A stretch of 64,000 nt of DNA from Yamadazyma tenuis (GCF_029203305.1 NC_089464.1:310001-374000); one strand, 5' to 3'; shown: positions 40,181 through 50,486, counted from the first letter of the stretch. Notes: generated from the letters alone by a model not told the origin. Made by a program: numbers and translations.

Positions 40181-40618
40181 ATGGCATCTAAATTTGACGC
40201 TGAAAAGGCAGAAAACTTGGGAGATATCGAAATGCAGTTCGCTGTGAAGGCTGTAACCCAGGCTGAAACATACTGGGGATTATTGGAAAAAATTCCTGGT
40301 TCAAAGTTGAAGTTAACCAAATTTGATGATGACATCTTTGAGCAATTACTCATTGACTTTCCCGAATTCAAAGACCCAAGCAATGTGGTCGAGGTTCAAG
40401 AAGAAGAAATGAAAAGCAAGGAAGGAAAGGAAAAATGGAGAGCTTTCTGTGAAAAATTCAATGAAATCGAAGACTACAATTTCGGTACTTTATTGAGAAC
40501 TAAGTGTACTGATGAATACACCCAACATGGTACTATTTTCGTGGTAAGAATCCAATTCTATGCCTTCGAAATCGCCAGAAATAGGTACGGTTTGAACGAC
40601 TGGGTATCTAAAAAATAG
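40181..40618 (+). CDS. YPL225W: PBDC1 family protein (YPL225W)
   Basis: A 145-aa cytosolic protein of the PBDC1 family. The N-terminus has ENLGDIEMQFAVKAVTQAETYW, followed by GSKLKLTKFDD and the C-terminal HGTIFVVRIQFYAFEIARNR. S. cerevisiae Ypl225w (146 aa) is reported to act as a dedicated chaperone for nascent eEF1A. No signal, membrane segment or catalytic motif is visible. Confidence 0.92.
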   Translation: MASKFDAEKAENLGDIEMQFAVKAVTQAETYWGLLEKIPGSKLKLTKFDDDIFEQLLIDFPEFKDPSNVVEVQEEEMKSKEGKEKWRAFCEKFNEIEDYNFGTLLRTKCTDEYTQHGTIFVVRIQFYAFEIARNRYGLNDWVSKK

Positions 40619-40998
40619 GTCAGTTCATAACGAGTAAGTAGATAGTGGTTGCACAATATATGTACAGTAATTAGTAAGAAAACAAAACACCCTGAAATGA
40701 AAGAACGTGGCGTCTACATTATACTACCGTAACCTTCCTCTCCAACAGCTATACAAAGTGATAGTTCTAGCTTTACTCCTGTGTGTGTGTGTGTGTGTGT
40801 GTGTGTGGGATCATTCTCAATTGTGCATCTTGTGCGCGAGTCGCAAAATCAACTTGATTGATCTTAAGGTTGGTGGGCGAACACAAATCCTATCACTAAA
40901 TTTAAGGTATTGTTTCTTTGAAGTCAACCAAGAGTACCACAAGTGAAGGTGAGCATTTTCTGATTGGATATTCCACAGCATATTCCCCAACTCCCACC
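40619..40998. other. Intergenic: FAR8 promoter with GT microsatellite
   Basis: No gene. It contains a (GT)13 run at 40781-40807, about 190 bp before the FAR8 ATG. Open frames crossing this repeat lack homology. Confidence 0.5.
40781..40807. repeat. (GT)n microsatellite
   Basis: An uninterrupted dinucleotide run of about 13 GT units upstream of FAR8. It is likely length-polymorphic and can form Z-DNA. No other dinucleotide run of this length was noticed in the window. Confidence 0.95.
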
Positions 40999-43044
40999 AT
41001 GAGCAACAGTAATGGCGTATCTAAGCTCTCGCTGTGGCAGCCCCAGCAATCCCTTAACTCGAATCAATCGTCACAACAACCACAAACGCAAAGGCAGCAA
41101 AACTCACAACCACAAGCTCAAGGATCACCGAACCAAGGAAATCAACAAAGTCCTCCTACTCCCTTGGCCAACTATACTTTACCCGGGGTCATTAGCTACT
41201 TGACGAGCGAGTTTACGAACTTGGAGAGATTCAAAATCATGTCTAATTTAGAGAGATCAGAGATGAAATATCGGATCACTCAGTTGCAGGGTGAACTAAA
41301 CACTTTGAAATACACCAATCATCAACAGAAACTTAGAATTGAGAAGTTGGAAGCTGAAAATGATGCATTAAAGAATGATAAAGGGTTTACAGTTGATCCT
41401 CCAGATGACCTTTCATTGGTTGACATCCCCGAAGTAGATTTGCATTTGATCAAGGAATCTCGTTATCAGTTGACCAAGTCCATGAAAGAAGTGATCCATT
41501 TATTGAAAAGTCCTGTTAATGCAAATGTCGATTACCTTGAATTACCCAATGTAACCGATACCTCCAATTCATTTGATGAATTGTTGTCTAATGACAACTT
41601 TGTTTTTAATGCATACAATAGATCGAACGGAGGTGCCAATGACGATGGAAACAAAACTTCGCTTGTCAACAAGTTTTTTAATGACGATTCTCACCTGGAG
41701 TCCGAAGACAACAGTGATCCGGTCCACCTGGGCTCACTTAGCGAGAAGTTTGATAAAATGACCCTTGAGGCTGAATCGCCAGTTTCGACAGAATCTTTAG
41801 ATGTGGCTGAAAGTGATACTGAAACGGTGATTTTGGATGGAAGCAATGATTTCAAATTTAATGATATCGATAATATAGAGCCCAATATTGATGATGAAAT
41901 CAAAAATCCTCCTCCACAACTAGTTGAGACCAAACTCACTATTAAAAACGATGAGTTCAAGCATGTCAAGGTATTTAGGAATGCCAGTGACAAACACATC
42001 ATGTACTTACACTACGATAATTTCGAAACCCCCGATGAGTTGAGGATTACATTGCATGACGCCGAAAGTGACCAGGAAGTCATGTCAGTTACTAGCAATA
42101 CATCATTGATCGATGGGATTGAAGAGATTCTTGAGTTATACATTTTGTCTTTTGACGTTGAGAATGAGGTTATTCGCATGTTGGCAGTTTACGATTCTGG
42201 TCAAATCAGCCAAATCGTTTTAGATCAGGAAGATTCTATGTCTAGCCTTATTTCTAGTCCTACATTAAATGGCACGAATATTTTGTCTTCTGCATTGGTT
42301 GAATTTGATCATAAGCGAACAGGAAAGAATAAGTCGTTTGGGTTGGCAGTGTCCTTTTCCAGTAAACCACAAGCAACCATCAAGCTTTACGACCTAAATG
42401 CTGGTCCTAGAAACGACATCACAGTCAAAGAAATTGGCTCATATAATAAGAACTTCTTCAAATTCAAATCCGCTGTTGAAGGATCAAATTTTAAGATTCT
42501 TAAATGGTTTAAGAGTAACAGTCAACACACCGACACTCCTAAAAAGGGACATACACATAGCCGCTCATTATCAAATTCCGATAGTTCTTTGAGTCCGTAC
42601 AACTTGGTATTGAATCTTGGAGGTGCCATTTTCCTATTCAACATTGCCAGCAAAGTGAGCACGCCCATCAGCGATTTAACTACTCATTTCAACTCGGATC
42701 TAGAAAATAACAACCATAATCTTGTGATTCGAAGTCCAATTGATTCTACATCGTTTCAATTGGAGATATATGATTTGACGAGCAAAAACCCTGGAGATCC
42801 CAACTATATTACTTGCGATGAAGTTGATGACCTTGATCGCGATCCCGAATCGGCCTACACTACGATTTTCTCTAGTGATAATGTCCTGTACATCATAGAA
42901 ATCCTGAAGTCCCGATTGAAAATGTACAATAACTTGTTTACATTGTTAGAGAGTTTCCCGGTGACTTATAAAGATGCATACAAGGTTGGAAATACTATTG
43001 TGCTCCAGCAAGATGAGGAATTATTGATGTTTAGAATTAAGTAA
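40999..43044 (+). CDS. FAR8: Striatin-like Far8 (STRIPAK/FAR complex)
   Basis: A 681-aa protein. The ATG at 40999 (MSNSNGV) is the first in frame. A Gln/Asn/Pro-rich N-terminus (about 10-75) precedes the striatin N-terminal signature: YTLPGVISYLTSEFTNLERFK, then SNLERSEMKYRITQLQGELN, a coiled coil with caveolin-binding-like character (about 80-145). The C-terminal half appears as a divergent beta-propeller. In yeast Far8 is part of the Far3-7-8-9-10-11 complex with PP2A, acting in pheromone arrest and TORC2 signalling. Only the N-terminal region supports the assignment strongly. Confidence 0.78.
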   Translation: MSNSNGVSKLSLWQPQQSLNSNQSSQQPQTQRQQNSQPQAQGSPNQGNQQSPPTPLANYTLPGVISYLTSEFTNLERFKIMSNLERSEMKYRITQLQGELNTLKYTNHQQKLRIEKLEAENDALKNDKGFTVDPPDDLSLVDIPEVDLHLIKESRYQLTKSMKEVIHLLKSPVNANVDYLELPNVTDTSNSFDELLSNDNFVFNAYNRSNGGANDDGNKTSLVNKFFNDDSHLESEDNSDPVHLGSLSEKFDKMTLEAESPVSTESLDVAESDTETVILDGSNDFKFNDIDNIEPNIDDEIKNPPPQLVETKLTIKNDEFKHVKVFRNASDKHIMYLHYDNFETPDELRITLHDAESDQEVMSVTSNTSLIDGIEEILELYILSFDVENEVIRMLAVYDSGQISQIVLDQEDSMSSLISSPTLNGTNILSSALVEFDHKRTGKNKSFGLAVSFSSKPQATIKLYDLNAGPRNDITVKEIGSYNKNFFKFKSAVEGSNFKILKWFKSNSQHTDTPKKGHTHSRSLSNSDSSLSPYNLVLNLGGAIFLFNIASKVSTPISDLTTHFNSDLENNNHNLVIRSPIDSTSFQLEIYDLTSKNPGDPNYITCDEVDDLDRDPESAYTTIFSSDNVLYIIEILKSRLKMYNNLFTLLESFPVTYKDAYKVGNTIVLQQDEELLMFRIK

Positions 43045-43172
43045 CTTTAACTAGATCAGGTTTTATTATCGCATAATTTATTACCATCTCATCTCTACTA
43101 ATCCAGATTGCGCACCTTTTTAGCAAAATTTTCAAACCGTGTTAGTTGTACTCTTCCTTGAAAATTGCAAAT

Positions 43173-46100
43173 ATGTCGAAAAAGCAGTCGTTTGATGACT
43201 TCTTGAAGAAGCAGAAGCAAGCTCAACAACAGAAGACAGGTTTCGGTTATAAAAATGCCGGAATTAACCAATCTGCTTCCAATTATTACACTCAAGGATT
43301 CATACCAGGAGATGTGAATAATGTTGCATCCCAGCCACAAGGTCAACAGGGTTTTCCAAACGGTTATCCAGTGGATGGAAGCCAGCAGGGATTCCAAGGG
43401 TACCACCCACAAGCTTACAACCCACAAGCGTATCAACCACAAACCTATCAAGGATATGATAATCAACCTAGAAGTGCCATTAGAAGCCCAATTGAAAGTT
43501 TCACTTCAAGTGCTAGATCAACTCCAGACCCAAACTCTTCCACCACCTCTTTAAGCTCTTTAGGTGGAACCTTGACTAAGTTGAATATTAAGGACTCCCC
43601 CATTGAAGAAAACATCATGAACATTGAAAGAGCTACCAAGTTAAGTGAAGTTAAGACGGAAATCGATAATATTTTGTCTTTAATTGAATCTAAATCCATT
43701 TCAGTTATAAATGATTGGAAATTTCTCGATATAGTCAAGTCTTTGGCCAAACCCAAAAATACTCCATTGTTAAGAGAAGCTTCTGCTTTGATTATCCAAC
43801 AATTATCCATTAAGCTTGGCGGTCAAACTCCAAAAGAAGCCTACTTCACACAATTCATAGGTACCACTTATGACTTTGCTGCCGATAAAGATAAGAATGT
43901 TGTGAAGGCTGGCCATGTGGCTGCCAACTCTTTATTGGGAGTTTTCCCAGTTGAAGCGTTGGGATCAACAGTATTTGACGAGCTCTTGAAGTACCTCAAA
44001 TCGTCTGCCAAGTGGAACTCCAAGGTTGCTTGTTTGGACACGGTTGATAAATTAATTGACGAGGTTCCAGCTGACTTGTTGGAATTGAAGTTCGTTAAGG
44101 CAGTCCCAATTCTTACTGATATGGCTACTGATTTCAAGCCTGAATTGGCCAAGCATGGTTTGAAGGTCTTGAAGAAGTTTGTTAAAGTTCTTGACAATTT
44201 GGATTTGCAGAACAAGTATGACATTATTGTTGAAACTTTAGCTGATCCCCAAAAAGTCCCCAACTGTATCAAGAACTTCTCCTCTGTAACGTTTGTGGCA
44301 GAAGTCACTGAACCAGCCTTATCCTTATTGGTGCCTATTTTGGACAAGTCATTGAAAATGTCCTCTTCCTCCAATGAGCAATTGAGACAGACTGTTACAG
44401 TCACTGAAAACTTGACCAGATTGGTCAATAATAAGCGTGAAATTGAAACCTTTATTCCAACCTTGTTACCAGGTGTTGAAAAAGTGTTCAAGAATGCTTC
44501 ATTACCAGAAGTTAGAGAATTGGCCAGCAAGGCCTTGAAAGTGTTAAAAGATGCTGAAAATGAACAGGGTGATGGAAGTTTCCATGGAAGATTAACCTTA
44601 GACCAATGCAAGGAATTCTACCTCAGAAACAAAGAAGAGTACCAACCAGTGATCGATGCCCTATATATCGAAACTGATTCTGTGATCGCCGAATACTTGT
44701 CGGTTGTGTTACAAGCCGATGCTCATGTCAATGATTGGAAACGTCTTCAAGAATACTTGGGTATGACTGTCCCCGTTAACAACGATATTTCCGAAGAATT
44801 GAAAGAAAGCTATATCTCAAGCCTTATAGCTCATTTAAGAGGGTTATATAACCCTGATACTGGATCTAACAATGAAGATGATGATGGAGCCATTGAAATT
44901 GTCAACGCCGACTTCTCTTTGGCTTATGGTTCTCGTATGTTGTTGAACAAAACCACTTTGCGGTTGTTAAAGGGCCACAGATACGGTCTTTGTGGTAGAA
45001 ATGGTGCTGGTAAGTCCACTTTAATGAGGGCTATTTCCAAGGGTCAATTGGAAGGTTTTCCAAGCCCCGAAGAGCTTAGGACTTGTTTTGTTGAACATCG
45101 TTTACAAGGAGAAGAAGGTGATATGGATCTTGTTAGTTTTATTGCTTCTGACCCAGAACTTAAAGATGTTGGACGTGAAGCCATCGCTGATGCCTTGAAG
45201 GAGGTTGGCTTCCCAGAAGAAAGAGTTGCCCAGCATGTGGGATCTTTATCTGGTGGATGGAAGATGAAATTAGAATTGGCAAGAGCTATGTTGATGAAAG
45301 CTGATGTTTTATTGTTGGACGAACCTACCAATCACTTGGATGTTGCCAATGTCAAATGGTTAGAAGATTACTTGAACGAACACAACGAAATTACATCTTT
45401 GATTGTTTCCCACGACTCTGGTTTCTTAGATGCTGTTTGTACTGATATTATCCACTACGAAAACAAAAAGTTGGCTTACTACAAGGGTAACTTGTCTGAA
45501 TTTGTGGCTGTTAAGCCAGAAGGTAAGTCATACTACACGTTAACAGACTCCAACGTTAAGATGGCTTTCCCACCTCCCGGTATGTTATCTGGTGTTAAGT
45601 CTAATACCAGAGCTGTTGCTCGTTTAGCAAATGTAACTTTTGCTTACCCAGGAGCAGCCAAACCATCTTTGAAAGACGTTTCTTGTTCTTTATCATTATC
45701 CTCTCGTGTTGCCATCTTAGGTCCAAATGGTGCTGGTAAATCCACTTTGATCAAGTTATTGACTGGTGAATTAGTTGCCAACGAAGGTAAGGTTGAAAAG
45801 CATCCAAACTTAAGAATCGGTTATATTGCCCAACATGCTTTACAACATGTTGAACAACACAAAGAAAAGACTGCCAACCAGTATTTGCAATGGCGTTATA
45901 GATTTGGTGATGATAGAGAAGTGTTATTGAAAGAATCAAGAAAGATCTCTGAAGACGAGAAAGAGATGATGAGCAAAGAATTCAGCATTGATGATGGAAG
46001 AGGCCCAAGAGCCATTGAAGGTATAGTCGGAAGACAAAAATTGAAAAAATCTTTCCAATATGAAGTGAAGTGGAAGTTCTGGCTTCCCAAATATAACTCC

Positions 46101-46787
46101 TGGGTTCCAAAAGAGGTGTTGATAGAACAAGGATTTGCAAAATTACTCCAAAAGTTTGATGATCATTTGGCATCTAAAGAAGGTTTAGGATATCGTGACT
46201 TGACTCCATCAGTAATCAGTAAGCATTTTGAAGATGTTGGTCTTGATAGTGATATTGCTGACCATACTCCAATGGGATCATTGTCTGGAGGACAATTAGT
46301 TAAAGTTGTCATCGCCGGAGCCATGTGGAATAATCCCCATTTATTAGTTCTTGATGAGCCAACCAATTATTTGGATCGTGACTCATTAGGAGGTCTTGCG
46401 GTAGCTATTAGAGATTGGAGTGGTGGAGTGGTGATGATTTCACATAACAATGAGTTTGTGGGTGCCTTATGTCCTGAACAATGGCACGTTGAAAACGGTG
46501 AAGTGGTTCAAAGAGGCCATACAGCTGTTGACACTAACAGATTCGAAGGTGTCGATGGTGATACCGAAAGTAAAGAAGGATCTCCAGCGCCTTCAGGTCC
46601 TCTTCCTAAAAAGAGAGCTGATGATGATGACTCTCCTGCTAATATCAAGGTGAGAGCTCGTAAAACAAAGTTGACTAGAAACGAAAAGAAGGCCCAGGCG
46701 GAAAGGAGAAGATTGCGTCACATAGATTGGTTGAACAGTCCAAAGGGAACTCCTAAACCTGCGGATACCGATGATGAAGCAGATTAA
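43173..46787 (+). CDS. NEW1: ABC-F translation factor New1 (EF3-like, prion-like N-terminus)
   Basis: A 1204-aa ABC-F ATPase related to EF3 (S. cerevisiae New1, 1196 aa) that assists translation termination/recycling at certain stop contexts. The ATG at 43173 (MSKKQSFDDFL) is used; the frame upstream has no ATG. Layout: Gln/Tyr/Gly/Asn-rich prion-like segment (about 45-105, with HPQAYNPQAYQPQTYQGY), HEAT repeats (about 150-480), ABC1 (GRNGAGKST, LSGGWKMK, LLLDEPTNHLD), ABC2 (GPNGAGKST, LSGGQLVK, LVLDEPTNYLD) with an inserted chromodomain-like segment, and a basic tail. The absence of an EF3-type N-terminus and the presence of the prion-like domain separate it from TEF3. Confidence 0.95.
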   Translation: MSKKQSFDDFLKKQKQAQQQKTGFGYKNAGINQSASNYYTQGFIPGDVNNVASQPQGQQGFPNGYPVDGSQQGFQGYHPQAYNPQAYQPQTYQGYDNQPRSAIRSPIESFTSSARSTPDPNSSTTSLSSLGGTLTKLNIKDSPIEENIMNIERATKLSEVKTEIDNILSLIESKSISVINDWKFLDIVKSLAKPKNTPLLREASALIIQQLSIKLGGQTPKEAYFTQFIGTTYDFAADKDKNVVKAGHVAANSLLGVFPVEALGSTVFDELLKYLKSSAKWNSKVACLDTVDKLIDEVPADLLELKFVKAVPILTDMATDFKPELAKHGLKVLKKFVKVLDNLDLQNKYDIIVETLADPQKVPNCIKNFSSVTFVAEVTEPALSLLVPILDKSLKMSSSSNEQLRQTVTVTENLTRLVNNKREIETFIPTLLPGVEKVFKNASLPEVRELASKALKVLKDAENEQGDGSFHGRLTLDQCKEFYLRNKEEYQPVIDALYIETDSVIAEYLSVVLQADAHVNDWKRLQEYLGMTVPVNNDISEELKESYISSLIAHLRGLYNPDTGSNNEDDDGAIEIVNADFSLAYGSRMLLNKTTLRLLKGHRYGLCGRNGAGKSTLMRAISKGQLEGFPSPEELRTCFVEHRLQGEEGDMDLVSFIASDPELKDVGREAIADALKEVGFPEERVAQHVGSLSGGWKMKLELARAMLMKADVLLLDEPTNHLDVANVKWLEDYLNEHNEITSLIVSHDSGFLDAVCTDIIHYENKKLAYYKGNLSEFVAVKPEGKSYYTLTDSNVKMAFPPPGMLSGVKSNTRAVARLANVTFAYPGAAKPSLKDVSCSLSLSSRVAILGPNGAGKSTLIKLLTGELVANEGKVEKHPNLRIGYIAQHALQHVEQHKEKTANQYLQWRYRFGDDREVLLKESRKISEDEKEMMSKEFSIDDGRGPRAIEGIVGRQKLKKSFQYEVKWKFWLPKYNSWVPKEVLIEQGFAKLLQKFDDHLASKEGLGYRDLTPSVISKHFEDVGLDSDIADHTPMGSLSGGQLVKVVIAGAMWNNPHLLVLDEPTNYLDRDSLGGLAVAIRDWSGGVVMISHNNEFVGALCPEQWHVENGEVVQRGHTAVDTNRFEGVDGDTESKEGSPAPSGPLPKKRADDDDSPANIKVRARKTKLTRNEKKAQAERRRLRHIDWLNSPKGTPKPADTDDEAD

Positions 46788-46872
46788 ATAAGTACTTTAC
46801 TTAGTGTTAGATAAAATATATTCAGATTGTGAATGGCTTCCAAAAACTACCCGCGACTTTTTTTCCAACTTC

Positions 46873-46881
46873 GAAGGCAAA
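46873..46881 (+). promoter_or_regulatory. Rpn4/PACE-type site GAAGGCAAA
   Basis: GAAGGCAAA lies 80 bp upstream of the PRE8 ATG. This is the variant of the proteasome-associated control element described for Candida proteasome genes, in place of GGTGGCAAA of S. cerevisiae, so Rpn4 control is likely. Confidence 0.75.
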
Positions 46882-46960
46882 TATCTACAGCACATTTAGC
46901 ACCTATTTGATTCGACATCATTCAGGTTGATTGAGATATTGCATTGAAAATACAGAAAAC

Positions 46961-47785
46961 ATGGCTGATAGGTATTCATTCTCGTTAACCACTTTTTCTC
47001 CAAGGTATGTTTAAACATAATCCATTCAATTCGGGGGGTTTCCCCATGATTCTAGCGTATACTAACATCTTTCTAGTGGTAAATTAGTTCAAATTGAATA
47101 TGCGTTAAACGCTGTCAAGCAAGGGGTGACAACCATAGGTATAAAATCTGCTGATGGAGTAGTGTTGGCCACCGAAAGGAAAGTTAACTCAAATCTTTCG
47201 AAGAAAGATACAAACTCCAAAGTAGAATTGATTACTCCAGACATTGGTATGTCATACTCAGGAATGGGTCCAGATTTCCGGGTGCTTGTTGATAAGGCCC
47301 GTAAGTTGGCTCATACAAACTATAAGAGAGTCTACAATGAGTATCCTCCAGTGAAAATTTTGGTTCAAGAGATTGCCAAAGTTATGCAAGAATCTACGCA
47401 ATCAGGAGGTATAAGACCTTTTGGTGTTTCCTTGTTAGTGGGAGGTTACGATTCTCAGACAGATGGTTTCCAATTGTATCAGGTTGATCCATCTGGAAGT
47501 TATTTCCCATGGAAGGCCACTGCTATTGGCAAGACTTCTGTATCTGCGAAGACCTTTTTGGAAAAGAGATGGAATGAAAACTTGGAGCTCGAAGATGCTA
47601 TTCATGTGGCTTTGTTGGCCTTGAAAGAATCTGTGGATGGAGAGTTGACGGGTGACAATTTGGATATAGCCATTATAAGTGGTCCTCAAGAAGAATTATT
47701 AGGATTCAAGGGAACTGACATTCCCGGTCCAAGATTCAAGAAATTAACCACAGAAGAAATCAATGACAGATTAGATTCCTTGTAG
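46961..47785 (+). CDS. PRE8: 20S proteasome subunit alpha-2 (two exons)
   Basis: A 250-aa alpha-type proteasome subunit. Exon 1 is 46961-47004 ([14 protein letters not shown] plus two bases), the intron 47005-47076 (GTATGT, TACTAAC at 47060-47066, CTAG), exon 2 47077-47785. Splicing completes the alpha-subunit signature [20 protein letters not shown]. Other conserved segments are YSGMGPDFRVLVDKARK, QSGGIRPFGVSLL and DPSGSYFPWKA. Length equals S. cerevisiae Pre8 (250). A Rpn4-type promoter element is present upstream. Confidence 0.97.
47005..47076 (+). other. PRE8 spliceosomal intron
   Basis: 72 nt: GTATGT donor at 47005, TACTAAC at 47060-47066, acceptor CTAG ending at 47076. It splits the Ser codon of the alpha-subunit N-terminal signature (phase 2). 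Confidence 0.93.
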
Positions 47786-47879
47786 GATGTTCCGTTGTTT
47801 ATTCTATATCCCTCATATATATTTCCGTATATAAAAATAATGAACTAACAGTTAGAGATCGCATCCTCACCATTATCGG

Positions 47880-47920
47880 CACGCTCATCTCAAATCTTTT
47901 TTTTCGCATCTCATCTAACT
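47880..47920. promoter_or_regulatory. PAC-like CTCATC repeats upstream of UTP14
   Basis: Two CTCATC cores (reverse complement GATGAG) lie within 60 bp of the UTP14 ATG, separated by a poly-T run. PAC (GCGATGAG) marks rRNA-processing genes in yeasts. Only the 6-base core matches. The same motif occurs before CWC25, so the assignment is tentative. Confidence 0.35.
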
Positions 47921-47939
47921 CTTAAATAAACCATACACA

Positions 47940-50486
47940 ATGGCTAAAAAGACCAGACAAACTGGAAAGAGTAAAGCAAAGAGAAGCAACCAGAAGATAT
48001 TAAATGCTTTTGAAATTGCTGAACGACAAGAAAATGGGTCGGACTCCGACGGGAATTCGGGCGACGATGACTACAGAGTTCAAGATGGGGTATTGGATGC
48101 CAGTAAATTCTTGAACAATGCTAAGAAAGAAGACTTTTCCGACGACGAAATCGACTCAGACGAAGCTTTGGGGTCTGACGATGACTACGATATTTTGAAC
48201 TCGAAATTTTCACAGTCCATAAGAGATAAAGAGAAAAAACTCAAACTGAGGGCACAAAGAAGAAGAAGAGGTGAAAAGGTAGAAAGTGAATCAGACGAGA
48301 GTGACGACGGTTACTCGAGTATCGACGAGGATCAGCTCGTGGGTTTATCCGAAGCATGGGATATGGATGACAAGGACTTGGCCAAATCCAAGATGTTGGC
48401 GGCTGATAAAGATGTAGTTCTAGATGATGCCTGGGAATCCGCTTCATCTGAAGAGTCTGAGAGCGACGATGAAAGTGGGAGTGAAAGTGAAAGTGAAGAA
48501 GATATATTTGGTGACGATTCAGGAAATGAAGTTGATCTTTCTAATACCCTTACTCATTTAAAGTCTCAGTTGAAGATGTTACCCAAGGAAAGGAAAAAGT
48601 TAATAAGTGAAACCATAATTGAGAATGAGTTCAGTCTTCCCACCAATGGGAACAAGTTATCCATCAATGACATGATTTCTGCTGTTGATACTTCAGTCTC
48701 CAAAGATGCTATTTTGATAGACAATGAAGAAAGCTCCGGATCAAAGGCATTGGATACGCCGTTGCCAGTCAACATTCAACAAAAGCATGAGAGAAGAGCG
48801 GCGTACGAAATCACAAAGGAAGAGGTTAGTAAATGGGAAGATACCGTTCAGCAGAACCGTCAAGCTGAAGTCTTGAAGTTCCCCTTGAATCCTACCATCA
48901 AGCATAACGACACTGCTACTACCTTCAGATCTACGAATGATCCAACAACTGACTTGGAAAAGAAAATCCACAGTGTTTTGACCGAATCTGCCTTGACTGA
49001 TGATAAGAAAGAAGCTACGTTTGAAGAGCTTGCTGTGGCAAAGATGTCTCCTGAAGAAATGAAGGAACGTACAAACGAACTAAGGTTAATGAGAGAATTA
49101 ATGTTCCGGGAAGAAACTCGAGCCAGAAGAATCAAAAAAATTAAGTCCAAGACCTTCCGTAAAATAAAGAAGAAGGAAAGATTGAGAGATCAAGATTTGG
49201 TTGAAGGATCAGACGAGTCCGATAAAGAAGATCATGATAGAAAGAGAGCAGAGGAAAGAATGAACTTAAAGCATAAAACCCAATCCAAGTGGGCAAAGTC
49301 TTTGATTAAGAGTGGGTTAAGTAAAGATTCTTCCAACAGAGAAGAGTTAGAGGAAATGTTAAGACAAGGAGAAAGATTGAGGACCAAACAGTTGGGATAT
49401 GAAGATGGTGATCAAAGTGATAATAATGCATCTGATATTGAAAGGGACTATGAAGAAGAAGAAACCATCAGTAACACTTCAAGAGCCAAGTTGGGCAAGG
49501 GTGTTTTGGCCATGGATTTCATGAAAGCTGCTGAGGAACGTCACAGGCAAGAGAACTTACAGGAAATCGAAATGTTGAAGAAGTTGGAAAATGGTGAAGA
49601 CTTGCAACAATTCTCTGAAGATGTGAATTCAATCAATGTGATCAAAAACCAAGGTAGAAGAGTCTACAATCCTACTGCCGCTGATGGAGACATCAATGCA
49701 GTTAATAAAAGGGCCAGACAAGAGATTGAAGATGATGAATCTTCTAATTTGTTGAACAAGCTTTCCAAGAAAGCAGCAATTGTCATCAATAAGCCAGAGG
49801 AAACCAGAGCACACGAAACAGAACCACAAGAAGAGGCTAATCCTTGGCTTATCGCCGGTGACACAAAGAGGTCGTCTAAGGTACGTGTTGTGGACAAGGA
49901 CTCATCTAAGCAGGAGAAGACTCTCAATAAGATGAAGAAAAAATCGGTGAAGTCAAAGATCGGCGAAAACTTGGAAATAGATGTAGGAGAAACATTGGGC
50001 TTTGAATTGGATAACTCAGATGACGATGAAAGAGAGACGTTCAAACAACTAGATCTAATCAAAGACGCATTTGCGGGGGATAATGTAGTCACCGAGTTTC
50101 AACGTGAAAAGAAGAGGGTTGTGAAAGATGAAGATGATAAAGAAGAAGATGTTTCATTGCCGGGTTGGGGAGACTGGGCCGGCGGAAAGAAGCAGAAGAA
50201 GAGAAAGATTGTCAAAAAAATCAATGGGGTTGTTCAAAAGGATAATAGACGTGATAAAAACATGAAGAACGTCATTATCAACGAAAAGATGAACAAGAAG
50301 AACTTGAAATACCAATCTGCTGATGTTCCATATCCTTATGAATCTAGAGAGCAATATGAAAGAGCTCTTAGAATGCCTATTGGACAAGAATGGACCAGCA
50401 GAGAAACCCATCAAAGAATGACCATGCCAAGAGTGATCACCAAACAAGGTACTGTAATAGATCCATTGAAGGCTCCTTTCAAGTGA
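47940..50486 (+). CDS. UTP14: SSU processome protein Utp14
   Basis: An 848-aa nucleolar protein (S. cerevisiae 899) of the U3 small-subunit processome that activates the helicase Dhr1. The N-terminus is basic (KKTRQTGKSKAKRSNQKILN), followed by long acidic Asp/Ser/Glu tracts (about 30-190), KxxRRAAYEITKEEVSKWE (about 278-300), LMRELMFREETRARRIKKIK, and WGDWAGGKKQKKRKIV near residue 740. The highly conserved end is KNVIINEKMNKKNLKYQ, VPYPYESREQYERALRMPIG and the PRVITKQGTVIDPLKAPFK tail. CTCATC repeats in the promoter (47880-47920) resemble the PAC element of ribosome-biogenesis genes. Confidence 0.94.
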   Translation: MAKKTRQTGKSKAKRSNQKILNAFEIAERQENGSDSDGNSGDDDYRVQDGVLDASKFLNNAKKEDFSDDEIDSDEALGSDDDYDILNSKFSQSIRDKEKKLKLRAQRRRRGEKVESESDESDDGYSSIDEDQLVGLSEAWDMDDKDLAKSKMLAADKDVVLDDAWESASSEESESDDESGSESESEEDIFGDDSGNEVDLSNTLTHLKSQLKMLPKERKKLISETIIENEFSLPTNGNKLSINDMISAVDTSVSKDAILIDNEESSGSKALDTPLPVNIQQKHERRAAYEITKEEVSKWEDTVQQNRQAEVLKFPLNPTIKHNDTATTFRSTNDPTTDLEKKIHSVLTESALTDDKKEATFEELAVAKMSPEEMKERTNELRLMRELMFREETRARRIKKIKSKTFRKIKKKERLRDQDLVEGSDESDKEDHDRKRAEERMNLKHKTQSKWAKSLIKSGLSKDSSNREELEEMLRQGERLRTKQLGYEDGDQSDNNASDIERDYEEEETISNTSRAKLGKGVLAMDFMKAAEERHRQENLQEIEMLKKLENGEDLQQFSEDVNSINVIKNQGRRVYNPTAADGDINAVNKRARQEIEDDESSNLLNKLSKKAAIVINKPEETRAHETEPQEEANPWLIAGDTKRSSKVRVVDKDSSKQEKTLNKMKKKSVKSKIGENLEIDVGETLGFELDNSDDDERETFKQLDLIKDAFAGDNVVTEFQREKKRVVKDEDDKEEDVSLPGWGDWAGGKKQKKRKIVKKINGVVQKDNRRDKNMKNVIINEKMNKKNLKYQSADVPYPYESREQYERALRMPIGQEWTSRETHQRMTMPRVITKQGTVIDPLKAPFK

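Noticed and set aside
48241..50092. Minus-strand frames within UTP14 and similar antisense frames in other genes
   Set aside because: They are reverse-frame shadows of acidic or Ser-rich coding sequence with no independent support.
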